Shown here: positions 53,791 to 63,735 of the stretch, in pieces
How the letters are laid out: each line of letters starts with the position of its first letter
How positions within the stretch are numbered: the first letter of the stretch is position 1
DNA from: Gracilariopsis chorda
Taxonomy: Eukaryota > Rhodophyta > Florideophyceae > Gracilariales > Gracilariaceae
Assembly (NCBI GenBank): GCA_003194525.1
Contig: NBIV01000024.1
Location: 124,001-188,000, forward strand
Length of the DNA: 64,000 bases
Direction: 5' to 3'
Notes under the pieces: generated by a model
Databases searched by the model: none
What the model saw: the letters and a program-made list of their open reading frames with translations, nothing else
What the model was told of the DNA's origin: nothing
Made by a program: the position numbers and the translations under genes

Positions 53791-53801
53791 TGGTCTCCCG
53801 A
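53791..53801 (+). promoter_or_regulatory. Element F primer-binding site
   Basis: TGGTCTCCCGA, identical to the first eleven bases of the E1 and E2 sites, then diverging. Confidence 0.6.
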
Positions 53802-53854
53802 ATAGCTAACCTCGTTTTCTTGGCGTTATCCACAATTTGTCCCGTTTGTCTGAG

Positions 53855-55600
53855 ATGGCTACCCGATCTGATAGATCACTCCAGCGTTCAAAGTTGAACG
53901 ATAATTTGTCCGTGTCGAGTAGTGACCGTAAGAAGAGTTGTGATAAGAAAATTTTATGGGACTTCCAGTGGAAGTAAGCAGCCCAAACTCTTCCACCTTG
54001 CTCAGATGGCCCATGGCCATGCACACAGAACTTTGCAGTCGCTGATTCTTAGAGGTGCTGGCCCGTCATCAGTGAAAGCCGTAGTTAAAGAACCCTTTCC
54101 TTGGCCCCAGATGATTCGAGCATACCGCTGAAGGCACCAGCCCCAGCGCTTTGCGCCGCCTTGCCTGATTTGGGGTTTCCTCCACTCCCTTTTCCTACAC
54201 TGGAGAGCCCATCCCAGCAGTGGAGACCGACTGATAGCGGACAGCAGCATGTGGCCAGGCCAGTTAGGACCGGCGTAGCTACACCGGTGCTGGTGGGGAT
54301 TTCCTCACAAGTAGATGAGCCCTCACCTTCACTTAGCCCAACGGGCATACTTCATGCACACGTTAAACAACTTGTTGTCTCAGAGGTCGCTGACCTCGTG
54401 ACCCTACTCTTTACTCAACATGTTACCGAGGTGGAGGGCAGTTGGATAGATGTTTTCGAAGCTGGACTCAATGAGCTATTCGTTAACGTCGCAGACCACT
54501 TGCAGGTTGCAATGCAACCACGATTTCAGTCGCGTCTTACGATTGAGGTCCCTTTCCACGCTTTGCATAAGTCATAGCAAAGAGAGAACGCCTCCGTCTC
54601 AAGAGAGCTCCGCAATGTGGCAGCAAGTATAGTCCAGCACGAACAGAGGTTCGACAACCTTGAGGTAGAAAATCATGTGCAAAGAATCCAGATGGCTTTG
54701 TCAAGGAAGCCTAGGGTTTCCCTGCACGAAAATGGTATACTATCATGGAAGGCTTTGGCTTTGAAAGCCAAGATGGCGTGCAGACGCTCGAAGAAGGACC
54801 GTGATTCTGACTCCGAGTCTTGTTCCCCTGATGATGGATCATCCTCGTCTTTCGAGTCTGATCCGGACTTGCGCAAGCACAATCTCGCTTAAATGAACGC
54901 AGCAAATAGCCGTTTTTAGAAGGTCTTATCATACAAGACATACCAGTTTTATAAACGTAACACGAGAGAGAGCTCAAAATTGAAGCGACCTGTCGCTTTG
55001 ATGGTCAAGCAGTTCAATACCACTGTGTCCAACCTTCGATTCGACCGAAGGGACTGTATGTGCTCTTTTTATTTCTTGCCGCGTGTACACTTGAGACCAA
55101 CAACAATGACATCTCCAAGGGAATGGCAAAGTTGGTTCTGGCGTACTTCTTGTCGCGCAATGCCCGTATCTCTTACAAAAGCGCCCTATATCTCGATGCA
55201 GTGTATGATTCCTCGGTACGAATCAAGAGTCAGCCGGAGGTCACACAATGGGTGCTACGCAGCTATGCAAAGAATGAGCTCATCCAAGATTTGGTACGTG
55301 ACTCATTTTACTTCTTCAACGATCAGGAGAGACAGAGCAGTCCTTCCGACAGCATGTACGCTTAAAATACACCAGGCTTGGCGGAACATATGCACATGAG
55401 GAGCAGATTCCGTCCTTCATCGATGGGTCGCCGGTCACTGTCGCTTCGTATGTTACACTGGATCGACAGCTCTTCCCTGATCGTTTTACGACCTTGAGCT
55501 CGGTGGTGGAGCTCTCCATGTCCCATGGAGATATCTCCCGTCTAACGCGACCGTAACGACTACTGCCGAATTCTCTGAGTTATCCGGCAATGACATCGGT
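53855..55600 (+). pseudogene. Element F gag, broken in several places
   Basis: Starts MATRSDRSLQRSK, similar to the E2 start. 54101-54577 and 54617-54892 share a frame with one stop between and include an acidic Ser/Asp-rich tract. 55060-55365 holds the Gag core (LAYFLSRNARISYKSALYLD, EVTQWVLRSYAKNELIQDL), aligned with E1 residues ~340-420. Frameshifts near 53980, 54950 and 55370. Confidence 0.7.
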
Positions 55601-55908
55601 GGTGTCATGGGAGGGTAGTAACCTCACGACGGATACAGCCACGACTGCCCTACCACACGGCGATAGCGCCATACACCACATCGGAACTGATGACGGAGAT
55701 GATCCACCAACCGATCCAAGCTACACCGGTAGCACAACCAAGGCGAATGCGCCTTCTGCGGAAGTTCTGCTAGGACAGATGGACCCCATTCTAGCTATAG
55801 TTTCAAACTATAACCCTCGTCTTGAGGAATGGGTACAGACCAAACCACTTGGTTGAATTGACTGAAAGAGAGGTGCATGGCACCCGTTCAGTGGCAAGCA
55901 TGTCGCTG

Positions 55909-55960
55909 GTAGAGCCTGCTACCTCTGCGCCATAAACCATCAGGTTTCGGACTGCCTGTG
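55909..55960 (+). pseudogene. Element F zinc knuckle
   Basis: CYLCAINHQVSDC, CX2CX3HX4C, one residue short of the standard spacing between the second Cys and His. Confidence 0.6.
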
Positions 55961-56309
55961 GATAACTCCACCCATGCGAGCAAAAGCTTGACAGAGGATC
56001 ATGGAGGCCCTTCCCGAACGAGTGGCATCCCTGCCGATAATGACGTAATACATCGCGAGATTAACGCCTTCTAGGTGGGACTACCTGTTTAGTTGTCCAG
56101 GAGCTGGCTCAGCTGCCCTACCTCAAGTTCTTGTTAAGAACAATGATGAGCGGCAGGCTCCAAGAAACGAGGCAAGGGCTTGAAAGACGACGTCTATTTT
56201 GTTGAGGAACCGAGTTTTGGCGACAAAGAGGATGACCTGGTCAGGACTTGTCTGGAAGAAACATGTGTGAGAGTAGCGGAACAGGCACAACACCCTGAAC
56301 GGGCCTGTC

Positions 56310-56591
56310 TTGAAGACAGGCCAGCTCAACTACAAAACTGCAGCCCAGGTGGGGTTCACGAGCACTGAATCTCCGAAACTACCCACAGTACTAGAAACGG
56401 GAGCTGCTCAAAACTTCGTCCATCAGAGTGCAGTCTCAGCACTGAGGATACCACCATTAGCGCAAAAGTCCATTGAACCTAAATACGCAAGAGGTCATGC
56501 TTTACGGATACACATTACAACGTTCATAACGGCATGCATCGCAAATTATAAGGCCAACTGCCAGTTCCATATAAGGATTAGGAAAAACTGA
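56310..56591 (+). pseudogene. Element F protease remnant
   Basis: VLETGAAQNFVHQSAV corresponds to VLDTGAAPNLI in E1; the catalytic Asp is replaced by Glu. It ends in TGA just as the RT remnant begins in another frame. Confidence 0.65.
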
Positions 56592-57148
56592 CATTTGAAT
56601 GTTATACCGGAACCAATCGGTTCGTTGGGATGCCCTTTGGGCTATGCAACGTACCCAATCTGGTTGCGAGGGTGTACAACCAGTACACCAATGACTTCAT
56701 GAAGGACTTGGAGAAGAAGTCGGAGCGTATATTTGGGATGAAGTGCTTTAGGCTTGCATCAAAGCTTGAGTTTAAAGAACGCAATGTGCCTCATCACCAC
56801 ATGCTCGTAGGGCTCGATGGGGGTATGATTGAAGACGTTAACGTGATCGACGAGCTGATTGATACAGAAGTGCACCTTACCGGTGAAGACACCGCATTGC
56901 GTGCCCTCACTCGTTCCATGCAGAGGCATCGCCACTCCTTCTATTGCCAGAATCGCGCTGGGCGGTGCAAGTTTGGATACGACAGCAACATGATTGTGCC
57001 AGAGACGTACATTGAAGAAGGCACTAATTGCTTTATCTACCGCAGAAGAAGGCGAGAAGATCTCAAGATTTGGCCGTACAACCCAACTATAACGAAGAAA
57101 TACCGCTCCCATATCAACGTAGAACGCACGAAAGGAGGGGTGCAGTGA
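56582..57148 (+). pseudogene. RT remnant fused in frame to a Helitron Rep fragment
   Basis: Codons 56582-56653 read KLTFECYTGTNRFVGMPFGL then CNVP, matching the RT segment TAFVCHQGLYRFKRMPSGLTNAP of E1 in exact spacing. From NLVARVYNQYTNDFMKDLEK on, the frame is Helitron Rep, matching Helitron I, with FKERNVPHHHMLVGLDGG (two-histidine motif), then YCQNRAGRCKFGYD and YRRRRREDLKIWPYNP. The stop at 57148 follows a frameshift near 57130. The junction lies near 56652. Confidence 0.7.
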
Positions 57149-58344
57149 CCTCTCTGATGAAGTGCCCCTTTAAGCAGCCTAGATCTCAGGAGGTGGTGCT
57201 CAATGTGAGTGGTGATAATGATACAGGCACGCTAAAATAGCAGCAACAAGAGCCGCAGGTGCAGAAAGAAATTCATGCATATATGCGAGCGCGTGTGGTG
57301 GGCACTGTGAACGCAGCTTGGAGAATATTTGAGTTTTGCAATGTTAACATTGTACCTAAAGTAGAGCGACTGGCCATTCACTTGGAAGGAGAGCTGTAAT
57401 TTCTGCTGAGAGGTCCAAAACAGCTCTTTTCTGAATCGAAGCCTTCTGCATTGGAGAGATACTTTGACAGGCCCGAAGCATATGCAAGCTTTGACTACCT
57501 TTCTTATTTTGAAAAGGTGCGACTGCATCGCACGCTTCCTGAATGTGTGCTTTATCGACAGGACGGAGACAGCACTCAGGTACCCACAGACGACTGCACT
57601 CCGCCCATGTATGTGGTAAAGCGTGCGGAAGACGAGCAGTGCGTCACAAGGATCAGGAGTGTGTCAGCGTCCGACGTTGAGCTGTTTGCTCTTGGCTTGC
57701 TGTTCATGAATCAAGGCTCGAGCTCTTACGAAGACCCAAGGAATTTCAACGGACAGCAGTATGGAACTTATGGTGAGACGGCGATCGCAAGTGGACTGCT
57801 TGCGGAGGGAACCAAGTTTGATATTGCGTTCCAAGAAGCAGTGCAGACCTACAGTACGTCCTCCGAGCTACGAAGTCTGGTTGTCACACTATACCAAAAA
57901 GAAGCAGGCCCAGAGAAAATGGCTGTCGAGAACTGGGAGGCACTATGTAGCGACATACATACAGGCGGTGAGCAGCAACGGAAGCAAGAAATGTATCGAC
58001 GTGTGATGGAGATCTCAGAACAGCACAGTGGTCGACTGCTTCGCGATCACAGCTTCTTCTCCCAGCACCTGCAGCAGGATGATGCAGCAATGAATGAAAG
58101 AAATAGAGATAAAACAAATCGAGAAGTGCGAGTGATGCGAAACGCGTCAACATTGCAATCAAGCTACGCCATCTTAAAACCTCGCCAAAAACGAGTCATT
58201 GACACCGTCAGTGCCGCATTGCTACAACAGCAGGCGCTGCAGAAGCGAGCAAGCACTCCTGGAAGGGTGTTCTTTGTGCAAAGATCCGCAGGAACCGGAA
58301 AGACATACGTGCTCAACCTCTGTGATATTGCTGAGTCAGAATGA
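57136..58344 (+). pseudogene. Helitron II middle region and helicase start
   Basis: One frame with stops at 57238-57240 and near 57399. It reads VTSLMKCPFKQPRSQEVVLN, then RARVVGTVNAAWRIFEFCN and PSALERYFDRPEAY, matching Helitron I near 13690-14050. From 57451 it is open for 297 codons. LKPRQKRVID and FFVQRSAGTGKTYVLNL (58270-58320) are the helicase start and ATP-binding loop. It ends in TGA. Confidence 0.8.
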
Positions 58345-58950
58345 TTGCTCGCCGAAATGACTGCTACAACAGGCATTGCAGATTCATTGTACGAAAATGG
58401 CTCCACTTTACATAGCCTACTCGTACTGGATGTCGCTGACAAGGACAGTACAAGCAGCACTACAGCCACTTTGTCCAAGTACTGTCCCCGATCTCAACGT
58501 GCGGAACTGCTACGAGAAATACAACTGCTCGTCTTGGATGAAGCGTCCATGCTCTCATGAAAGCTCTTTGAACTCGTGGATGCGTTGTTCAAAGATCTTC
58601 GCTGTAGTGGAATGCAAAACCCCCCTTTGTTTGGGGGCTTGACCATCGTTCTATCCAGCGACTACTCCCAGCTGCTTCCAGTGGTGCCGCAGGTGTACAT
58701 GGAGGCCAAACCAAGTGGAGATATGAGACGAGTATACACAAAAATTCTCAACGAGATGCCGTGGAAGAGTGATCTGTGGACAATGTGCTCAGTTCAAGTG
58801 CTGTATCTCACCAAACAACAATGCCAAGCCGATGATCCGGCATTTGCGTCGCTGCTACGTTGCATTGCACGCAACACAATATCCAACAACGCTCCACTAC
58901 TACTCAGATCTACAGGTGGCATGCAAAAAGCTTACCAAGTCGTGCGAAGT
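58345..58950 (+). pseudogene. Helitron II helicase core
   Basis: Same frame as above: EMTATTGIADSLY, QLLVLDEASMLS (58530-58557, Walker B) followed by TGA, then LFGGLTIVLSSDYSQLLPVV (motif III with D-Q-like DYSQL) and DPAFASLLRCIARNTI. A frameshift near 58950 ends the homology in this frame. Confidence 0.8.
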
Positions 58951-59676
58951 GGCCCAAAACACGACGCAAGGAGGATGTGGATCTCAGCAAAATGCTCATT
59001 GCGTCCACAAATCAGTTGGTCGATGAACACAATGCGGCAGCGTTGGATCTGTTTCCTGGTGAGCACTTCACTCTTCCGTTAGCGAGAAACGTGCAACCTG
59101 ATCGTGGACAGAACCCAGAGTCTGAAATCGCCAGTACTATCGTTCCCGAGTTTGCATATCAGTATGCACCTAATGGAGTACCGCTTCATAACTTGGACGT
59201 GAAGATCGGTGTGCGAGTTATGGTAATTCGGAACGTGCTGCATCCCGCTGTGGTCAACGGAAATCTGTTCGTAGTCGTGCGTGTCTATCAGTTTACGATG
59301 CAGGTTGCTCGATTCGACGAGAACGGACAGGTTCTGGAACTACAACTCCTGCATCGTATCGACTTCGAGTTTTCTTAATGAGACATTCGCATGACTCGAA
59401 GGCAGTTCCCCATTCCTGTCGCGTTTGCACCTACCGTTCACAAAGGACAAAGAAAGACCTTGGATGGGTTGGTCGTGGATGTGCGATGCAACATCTTCTG
59501 CGCCGGTCAGTTGTGTGTCGTATGGTCGCGCGTTCGAAGGAAAGACCATGTGCTGCTCCTGCATGACCCGCAGTTTACACCCGGGAATGTGCAAACAACT
59601 CATCGCATGCCTGTGGTCCTCACAAACCAAGTGCTGCCTGAAGCCATACAGTTCTCCATCCCTCCACAACCGGAAT
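58950..59676 (+). pseudogene. Helitron II helicase C-terminal domain
   Basis: KMLIASTNQLVDEHNAAALD, GVRVMVIRNVLHPAVVNG, LLHRIDFEFS followed by TAA and TGA (59376-59381), then FAPTVHKGQRKTLDGLVVDV and CVVWSRVRR. Compared with fragment III (VALSRIRR, KGQGKT) motif VI and the GQGKT motif are mutated. Confidence 0.8.
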
Positions 59677-59689
59677 CATATTTCTTTCG

Positions 59690-60120
59690 TTCTTCATTCA
59701 TTGAAATATACTACTTGCTTTTCTGCTTTTGCTTTCTCCACCCTTCTTTTCTTCCCACCACTTTTTATCACTCCTCCACTGTGTTGCGCAGCGCCACCCG
59801 CGGCCGACGGCCGCTTTCTCTTGTCTCAACACCCCCTGTACTACAATGATTTGTTCATGTATGAGGGGGGTGTTGTTGATTGACGGGAGCCGTTGCGCCA
59901 AACAATCCCCTTGCACGCCCCCTTCAGTGCATGCAATTTCCACTTTGGAGCAACGCCTCCCCGCCAATTAAAGAATTCAGCAGCAGCAGCAGCATCAGCA
60001 GCAAAGCTCAAAGCATATTGGCTGCTTGGCTGCTGCTGCATTTTGACTGCCGCTTCTGCTCACTGGCTGTCACTACAGTAAATGACTGCAGTGCCTGCCA
60101 ATTGCCAATCAAGTGAATTT
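59690..60120 (+). repeat. Helitron-tail repeat, copy 1
   Basis: Follows Helitron II as copy 6 follows fragment III. Contains TTTATCACTCCTCCAC, the hairpin GCGGCCGACGGCCGC (59800-59814), ATGAGGGGGGTGTTGTTGAT, inverted-repeat arms 59885-59902 and 59944-59961, and a CAG run at 59980-60005. Confidence 0.75.
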
Positions 60121-60269
60121 AGACCAACACGTGTTAGTAGGTAAATAAACCAAAGTTAGATTTCTGTTTCTACTACCTCTTTGGATCTATCAACCAAAGT
60201 TTGGCTGTGGCGCAGCATGCAGAACTACCTTTGCTGCGTACAGCCAAAAATGGATTTGAAGGCATATTA

Positions 60270-60530
60270 TTGTCTCTCCACTCTTAAGCATTTTTTCATG
60301 AATGAGGAGGGCACTATTGATTGCATGGAGGCAGTGCGGCAATATATAGCCTTGCTTGCTGCTGTAAGCGCATGCAAAACTAACATTTCTCGCAACGCCT
60401 CCCTACCATTTAAAGAAATCAGCAGCTGGAGCAGCAGCAGCTAACATACATTACATTGGTTGCAGCTGCATGTTGATTGCCTGCCTGAACGTAAGTGCCT
60501 GGCACTACATGAATGAATGCAGAGCTTGCC
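60270..60530 (+). repeat. Helitron-tail repeat, copy 2
   Basis: CTCTCCACTCTTAAG, ATGAATGAGGAGGGCACTAT, arms TGGAGGCAGTGCGGC (60326) and CGCAACGCCTCCCTACC (60391), and CAGCAGC at 60421-60440. It lacks the double hairpin. Confidence 0.65.
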
Positions 60531-60749
60531 AATAAGAAGCAGCAGGCAGGTTGTGCGACATGGATTAAGCGATAATCCAAACTTAAGAGCAGTGGCACAT
60601 TTCACTACTTATCTCAGTCAAATACCGTCTATAGCTTCCCACATCTCAAACTCAATCTCAGCGCCACGGCCGGAATTGGTCTGCAGACCGTGCGCGAGCG
60701 TTAGCGAGCAAAACAGGCTTGCAAACTCTCCAAAGTCCCACTGCAATTC

Positions 60750-60960
60750 TGCGGCGCGCAGCGCCGCTCTAGTTCGAAGGCCGCTTCTACATGTTTCCCT
60801 CTTAAGAATTTACATGCATATGAATAGGTTGGTGTTGACTGATTAGAGACGTTGCGCTACAAAAGCGCTTTACATGCCCAAATACGCCATATGAAACCCT
60901 CATTTGGCACAAAGTTTCCCTGCCACTTAAAAACCTCAGAATCGGTGGGAACAGTAAAGC
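60750..60960 (+). repeat. Helitron-tail repeat, copy 3 (diverged)
   Basis: Has GGCGCGCAGCGCC (60753-60765) and GAAGGCCGCTTCTAC; the second hairpin is half lost. The following ATGAATAGGTTGGTGTTGAC and GTTGCGCTACAAAA to TTTCCCTGCCACTTAAA keep the order of the other copies. Confidence 0.6.
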
Positions 60961-61249
60961 TGCCTGCTTAGACGCCAGCACTTCTATAACAACTGTAGTG
61001 TCAGAAAGCTACAGAAGGCAACTTGTGACGCTCCAACGCCATTGTCCGGCACTGAAATGAATTTACGTACTTTAAAACAAATATCTACCGCTTCAGCTAC
61101 TCTATGCGTCATGGCGCGTCGAGAATCTACGAGTGCTATCGAGAACGTGAGTGTGGAAAAGGCTTGGTGAAACTCCAAAGGCTGCTAAATAAACAAAGCT
61201 ACATAACAAGCGCAATGCGCAGGTTTTCCAACGTTTGATGAACGTGTTT

Positions 61250-61420
61250 CCTTTAAGTTTCATGTTAAAGCATATAAATGCGTATGAGAGGGTTTTTTTT
61301 GACTGAGTAAAGATATTGCGTTACAGAAGTGCTTTGCAAATCTTCATACGCACATGCTAAACGCCTATGTAACGCAAAGTCTGGGTTCTACTCTAATAAA
61401 TCAGGAGCAGCTGCAACATC
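61250..61420 (+). repeat. Helitron-tail repeat, copy 4 (badly diverged)
   Basis: GTATGAGAGGGTTTTTTTTG, ATTGCGTTACAGAAGTGC and GTAACGCAAAGTCTGGG keep the pattern with many changes. Confidence 0.45.
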
Positions 61421-61687
61421 ATCAAAAAGTACAATTAATTATATGTTGCTGCGTGTTGACATTCTACGTTCTTTCAGAATGGCTGGCACTTCGAATATGA
61501 CTGCTGAGTTACCTAGCAGCAGGCAGGTTTTGTCACTTGAGCAAAGCGATCAAGTGCTCTCTAGTGCAGGTTTACATTGCACTGGATGTGTTAAAGGAAA
61601 GTTATCTATATCTGTTCAGTCTAACATCATTCTCGACGCCGCGGCCCTCATTGGTCTGCAGACTCCCCAAAGTCACCCATACTCAGC

Positions 61688-62170
61688 GGCGCGCAGCCCC
61701 GCCCGCGGCCGAAGGTCGCTTCTACTTGTCAGCTACTCATATAGATGGGCATTTGTACGAGAAATCGTATGGAATTGTCGTACGTTTCGTAGCCACATAT
61801 GACAGGTGTGTGCCCTGTTCGTGTTGTATACCAAAAGTGTACGAGAATTTCTATGGCGTGAATCCTCTACTGTTGTGAGACTACGCTGTTGCGGAGCACG
61901 CACGGCTCCATGAATTCGAAGTGGTGTAATGCAAATCTCAACACCCCACTCTTAATGATTTACACATGTATGAGGGGGGTGTTGTTGATTGACGGGAGGC
62001 GGTGCGCCAATAAACCGCCCTGTATGCCCCTCTACGCGCTTGCAAAACTGCCATTTGGCGCAACACCTCCCTACCACTTAAAAAATTCAGCAGCAGCAGC
62101 AGCAGCAAAGCGTTCAGTTAATTAGCTGCTGCTGCTGCATGTTGACTGTGCAATGGCTGCTGAATGGCTT
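61688..62170 (+). repeat. Helitron-tail repeat, copy 5
   Basis: Double hairpin at 61688-61719, then after extra sequence CTCTTAATGATTTACACATG, ATGAGGGGGGTGTTGTTGAT, arms 61994-62010 and 62055-62071 (15 of 17 pairs), and CAG repeats at 62089-62107. Confidence 0.7.
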
Positions 62171-62223
62171 GCAATACAATCAAATTGTAGTGCCAGCCAC
62201 TCAGCAGCAGAAACCCAGCGGTT

Positions 62224-62300
62224 CATTCTGACACGTGGCAAATTGCACTGCGCCAGTGCAGTACATTCCAACACGTGGCAAATTGCACTGCGCCAGTATA
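62224..62300. repeat. 40-bp direct duplication
   Basis: ACACGTGGCAAATTGCACTG plus CGCCAGT occurs at 62231-62257 and 62271-62297; the second copy abuts the helicase fragment III. Confidence 0.85.
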
Positions 62301-63155
62301 CGCCAAGCGGATGATCCGGCATTTGCGTCGCTGTTACGTTCCATTGCACGAAACACAATATCCAACAACGCTCCAATACCACTCAGATCTACCGTTGGCA
62401 TGCAAACTGCCTACCAATTCCTGTGGAAGTGGCTCACAACACGACGCAAGGAGGATGTGGATCTCAGCAAAATGCTCATTGCCTCCACAAATCAGTTGGT
62501 CGATGAACACAATGCGGCAGCGCTGGATCTGTTTCCTGGTGAACGCTTCACTCTTCCGTCAGCTACGACGGTACAACCTGACGGTGTACCAAACTCAGAG
62601 TCCGACGTCACAAATACCTTTGTTCCCGAGTTTGCGTATCAGTATGCACCTACTGGTGTACCTCCTCATAACTTGGATTTGAAGATTGGTGTGCCAGTTA
62701 TGGTCATTTGGAACGTGTTGCATCCGGCTGTGGTCAACGGAAAGCTGTTCGTAGTCGTGCGTGTCGATCATTTTACGATGCAGGTGGCTCGATTCGACGA
62801 GAACGGACAGGTACTGGAACGACAGCTCCTGCATCGTATCGACTTCGAGTTTTCTTTCGCAGACATTCGCATGATTCGAAGGAAGTTCCCCATTCGTCTT
62901 GCATTTGCAGCTACAGTTCACAAAGGACAGGGAAAAACCTTGGATGGCTTGGTTGTGGATGTACGATCCAACTTCTTCTGCGCAGGTCAGTTGTATGTTG
63001 CATTGTCGCGCATTCGAAGGAACGACCATGTGCTGCTCCTGCATGATCCGCAGCTTACACCCGCGAATGCGCACACAATTCATCCAATGCCTGTTCCCAT
63101 CGCCAACCCAGTGCTGCCTGAAGCCATTCAGTTCTGCATCCCTCCACAACCGTAA
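62235..63155 (+). CDS. Helitron fragment III: open helicase C-terminal part (306 aa)
   Basis: Homology to Helitron II begins at about 62303 (QADDPAFASLL) and runs to the stop without a frameshift. It keeps KMLIASTNQLVDEHNAAALD, GVPVMVIWNVLHPAVVNGKL, FAATVHKGQGKTLDGLVVDV and QLYVALSRIRR, the C-terminal RecA-like motifs. The ATP-binding half (Walker A and B) is missing, so it cannot be a full helicase. The first ~23 residues come from the 40-bp duplication. It is either a truncated relic that has had little time to decay or a captured domain. Confidence 0.7.
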   Translation: MANCTAPVQYIPTRGKLHCASIRQADDPAFASLLRSIARNTISNNAPIPLRSTVGMQTAYQFLWKWLTTRRKEDVDLSKMLIASTNQLVDEHNAAALDLFPGERFTLPSATTVQPDGVPNSESDVTNTFVPEFAYQYAPTGVPPHNLDLKIGVPVMVIWNVLHPAVVNGKLFVVVRVDHFTMQVARFDENGQVLERQLLHRIDFEFSFADIRMIRRKFPIRLAFAATVHKGQGKTLDGLVVDVRSNFFCAGQLYVALSRIRRNDHVLLLHDPQLTPANAHTIHPMPVPIANPVLPEAIQFCIPPQP

Positions 63156-63159
63156 TCAT

Positions 63160-63550
63160 ATCTCTTGAATTCTTCTTTCATTGAATTAAACTACTTGCTT
63201 TTCTGCTTTTGCTTTCTCCACCCTCTTTTTTCCTTACCGCTGTTTATCACTCCTCCACCGCGGCGCGCAGCGCCGCCCGCGGCCGAAGGCCGCTTCCTCT
63301 TGTCTCTCCATTATAAGTATTTGTTCCTGTATGAGGGGGGTGTTCTTGATTGGATGGAGGCATTGCGCTACAAAATCCTCTTGCACGGCCCCGTTTGCCC
63401 ATCCAAATCGCCCATTTGGCGCAACGCCTCCCTACCATTTAAAAAATTCAGCAGCAGCAGCAGCAGCAAAGCTTCCTGCTTACTGGCTGGCACTCTCATA
63501 ATGACTGCAGTGCCACCCAGTTACACAAAGCAACGTGTCGCGCTTCCTCA
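63160..63550 (+). repeat. Helitron-tail repeat, copy 6
   Basis: Best-preserved copy: GGCGCGCAGCGCC (63262-63274) and GCGGCCGAAGGCCGC (63279-63293), ATGAGGGGGGTGTTCTTGAT, arms 63355-63373 and 63416-63432, and CAG repeats at 63450-63470. Confidence 0.75.
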
Positions 63551-63694
63551 TCATTGACTGGCACTGCAGTCAATTTAGGCACCTAGGCGCCGCGGCGTCC
63601 CGTGGTTCTACGAACGATATTGCGAGAGCAAGCGAGCAAAGTGCTCGGAGAGCTTCCGAACGCCACGAAATACACAAAGCTACAAACACAACGC

Positions 63695-63735
63695 GGCGCG
63701 CAGCGCCGCCCACGGCCGAAGGCCGTTTCCACTTG
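63695..63735 (+). repeat. Helitron-tail double hairpin, copy 7
   Basis: GGCGCGCAGCGCC (63695-63707) and ACGGCCGAAGGCCGT (63712-63726). In the second hairpin the outer G-C pair of the other copies is an A-T pair, so both arms changed together. Confidence 0.7.

Larger units (their letters stand above)
53791..56653 (+). mobile_element. Element F: truncated E1/E2-like Ty3 element
   Basis: Primer-binding site, decayed gag (53855-55600), zinc knuckle (near 55915-55953), protease (56310-56591), and a short RT piece (56582-56653). Most of RT, RNase H, integrase, the antisense frame and the 3' LTR are missing. Helitron sequence follows directly. Confidence 0.75.
56652..59683 (+). mobile_element. Helitron relic II (5'-truncated Rep, helicase)
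   Basis: Order: Rep C-terminal part, middle region, Pif1-type helicase with Walker A GTGKT and Walker B LDEAS, and the C-terminal helicase motifs. It is broken by about two frameshifts and seven stops, far less decayed than Helitron I. Transposition would need Rep nicking and helicase unwinding (family knowledge); this copy is inactive. It continues into the tail repeats from 59690. Confidence 0.85.
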
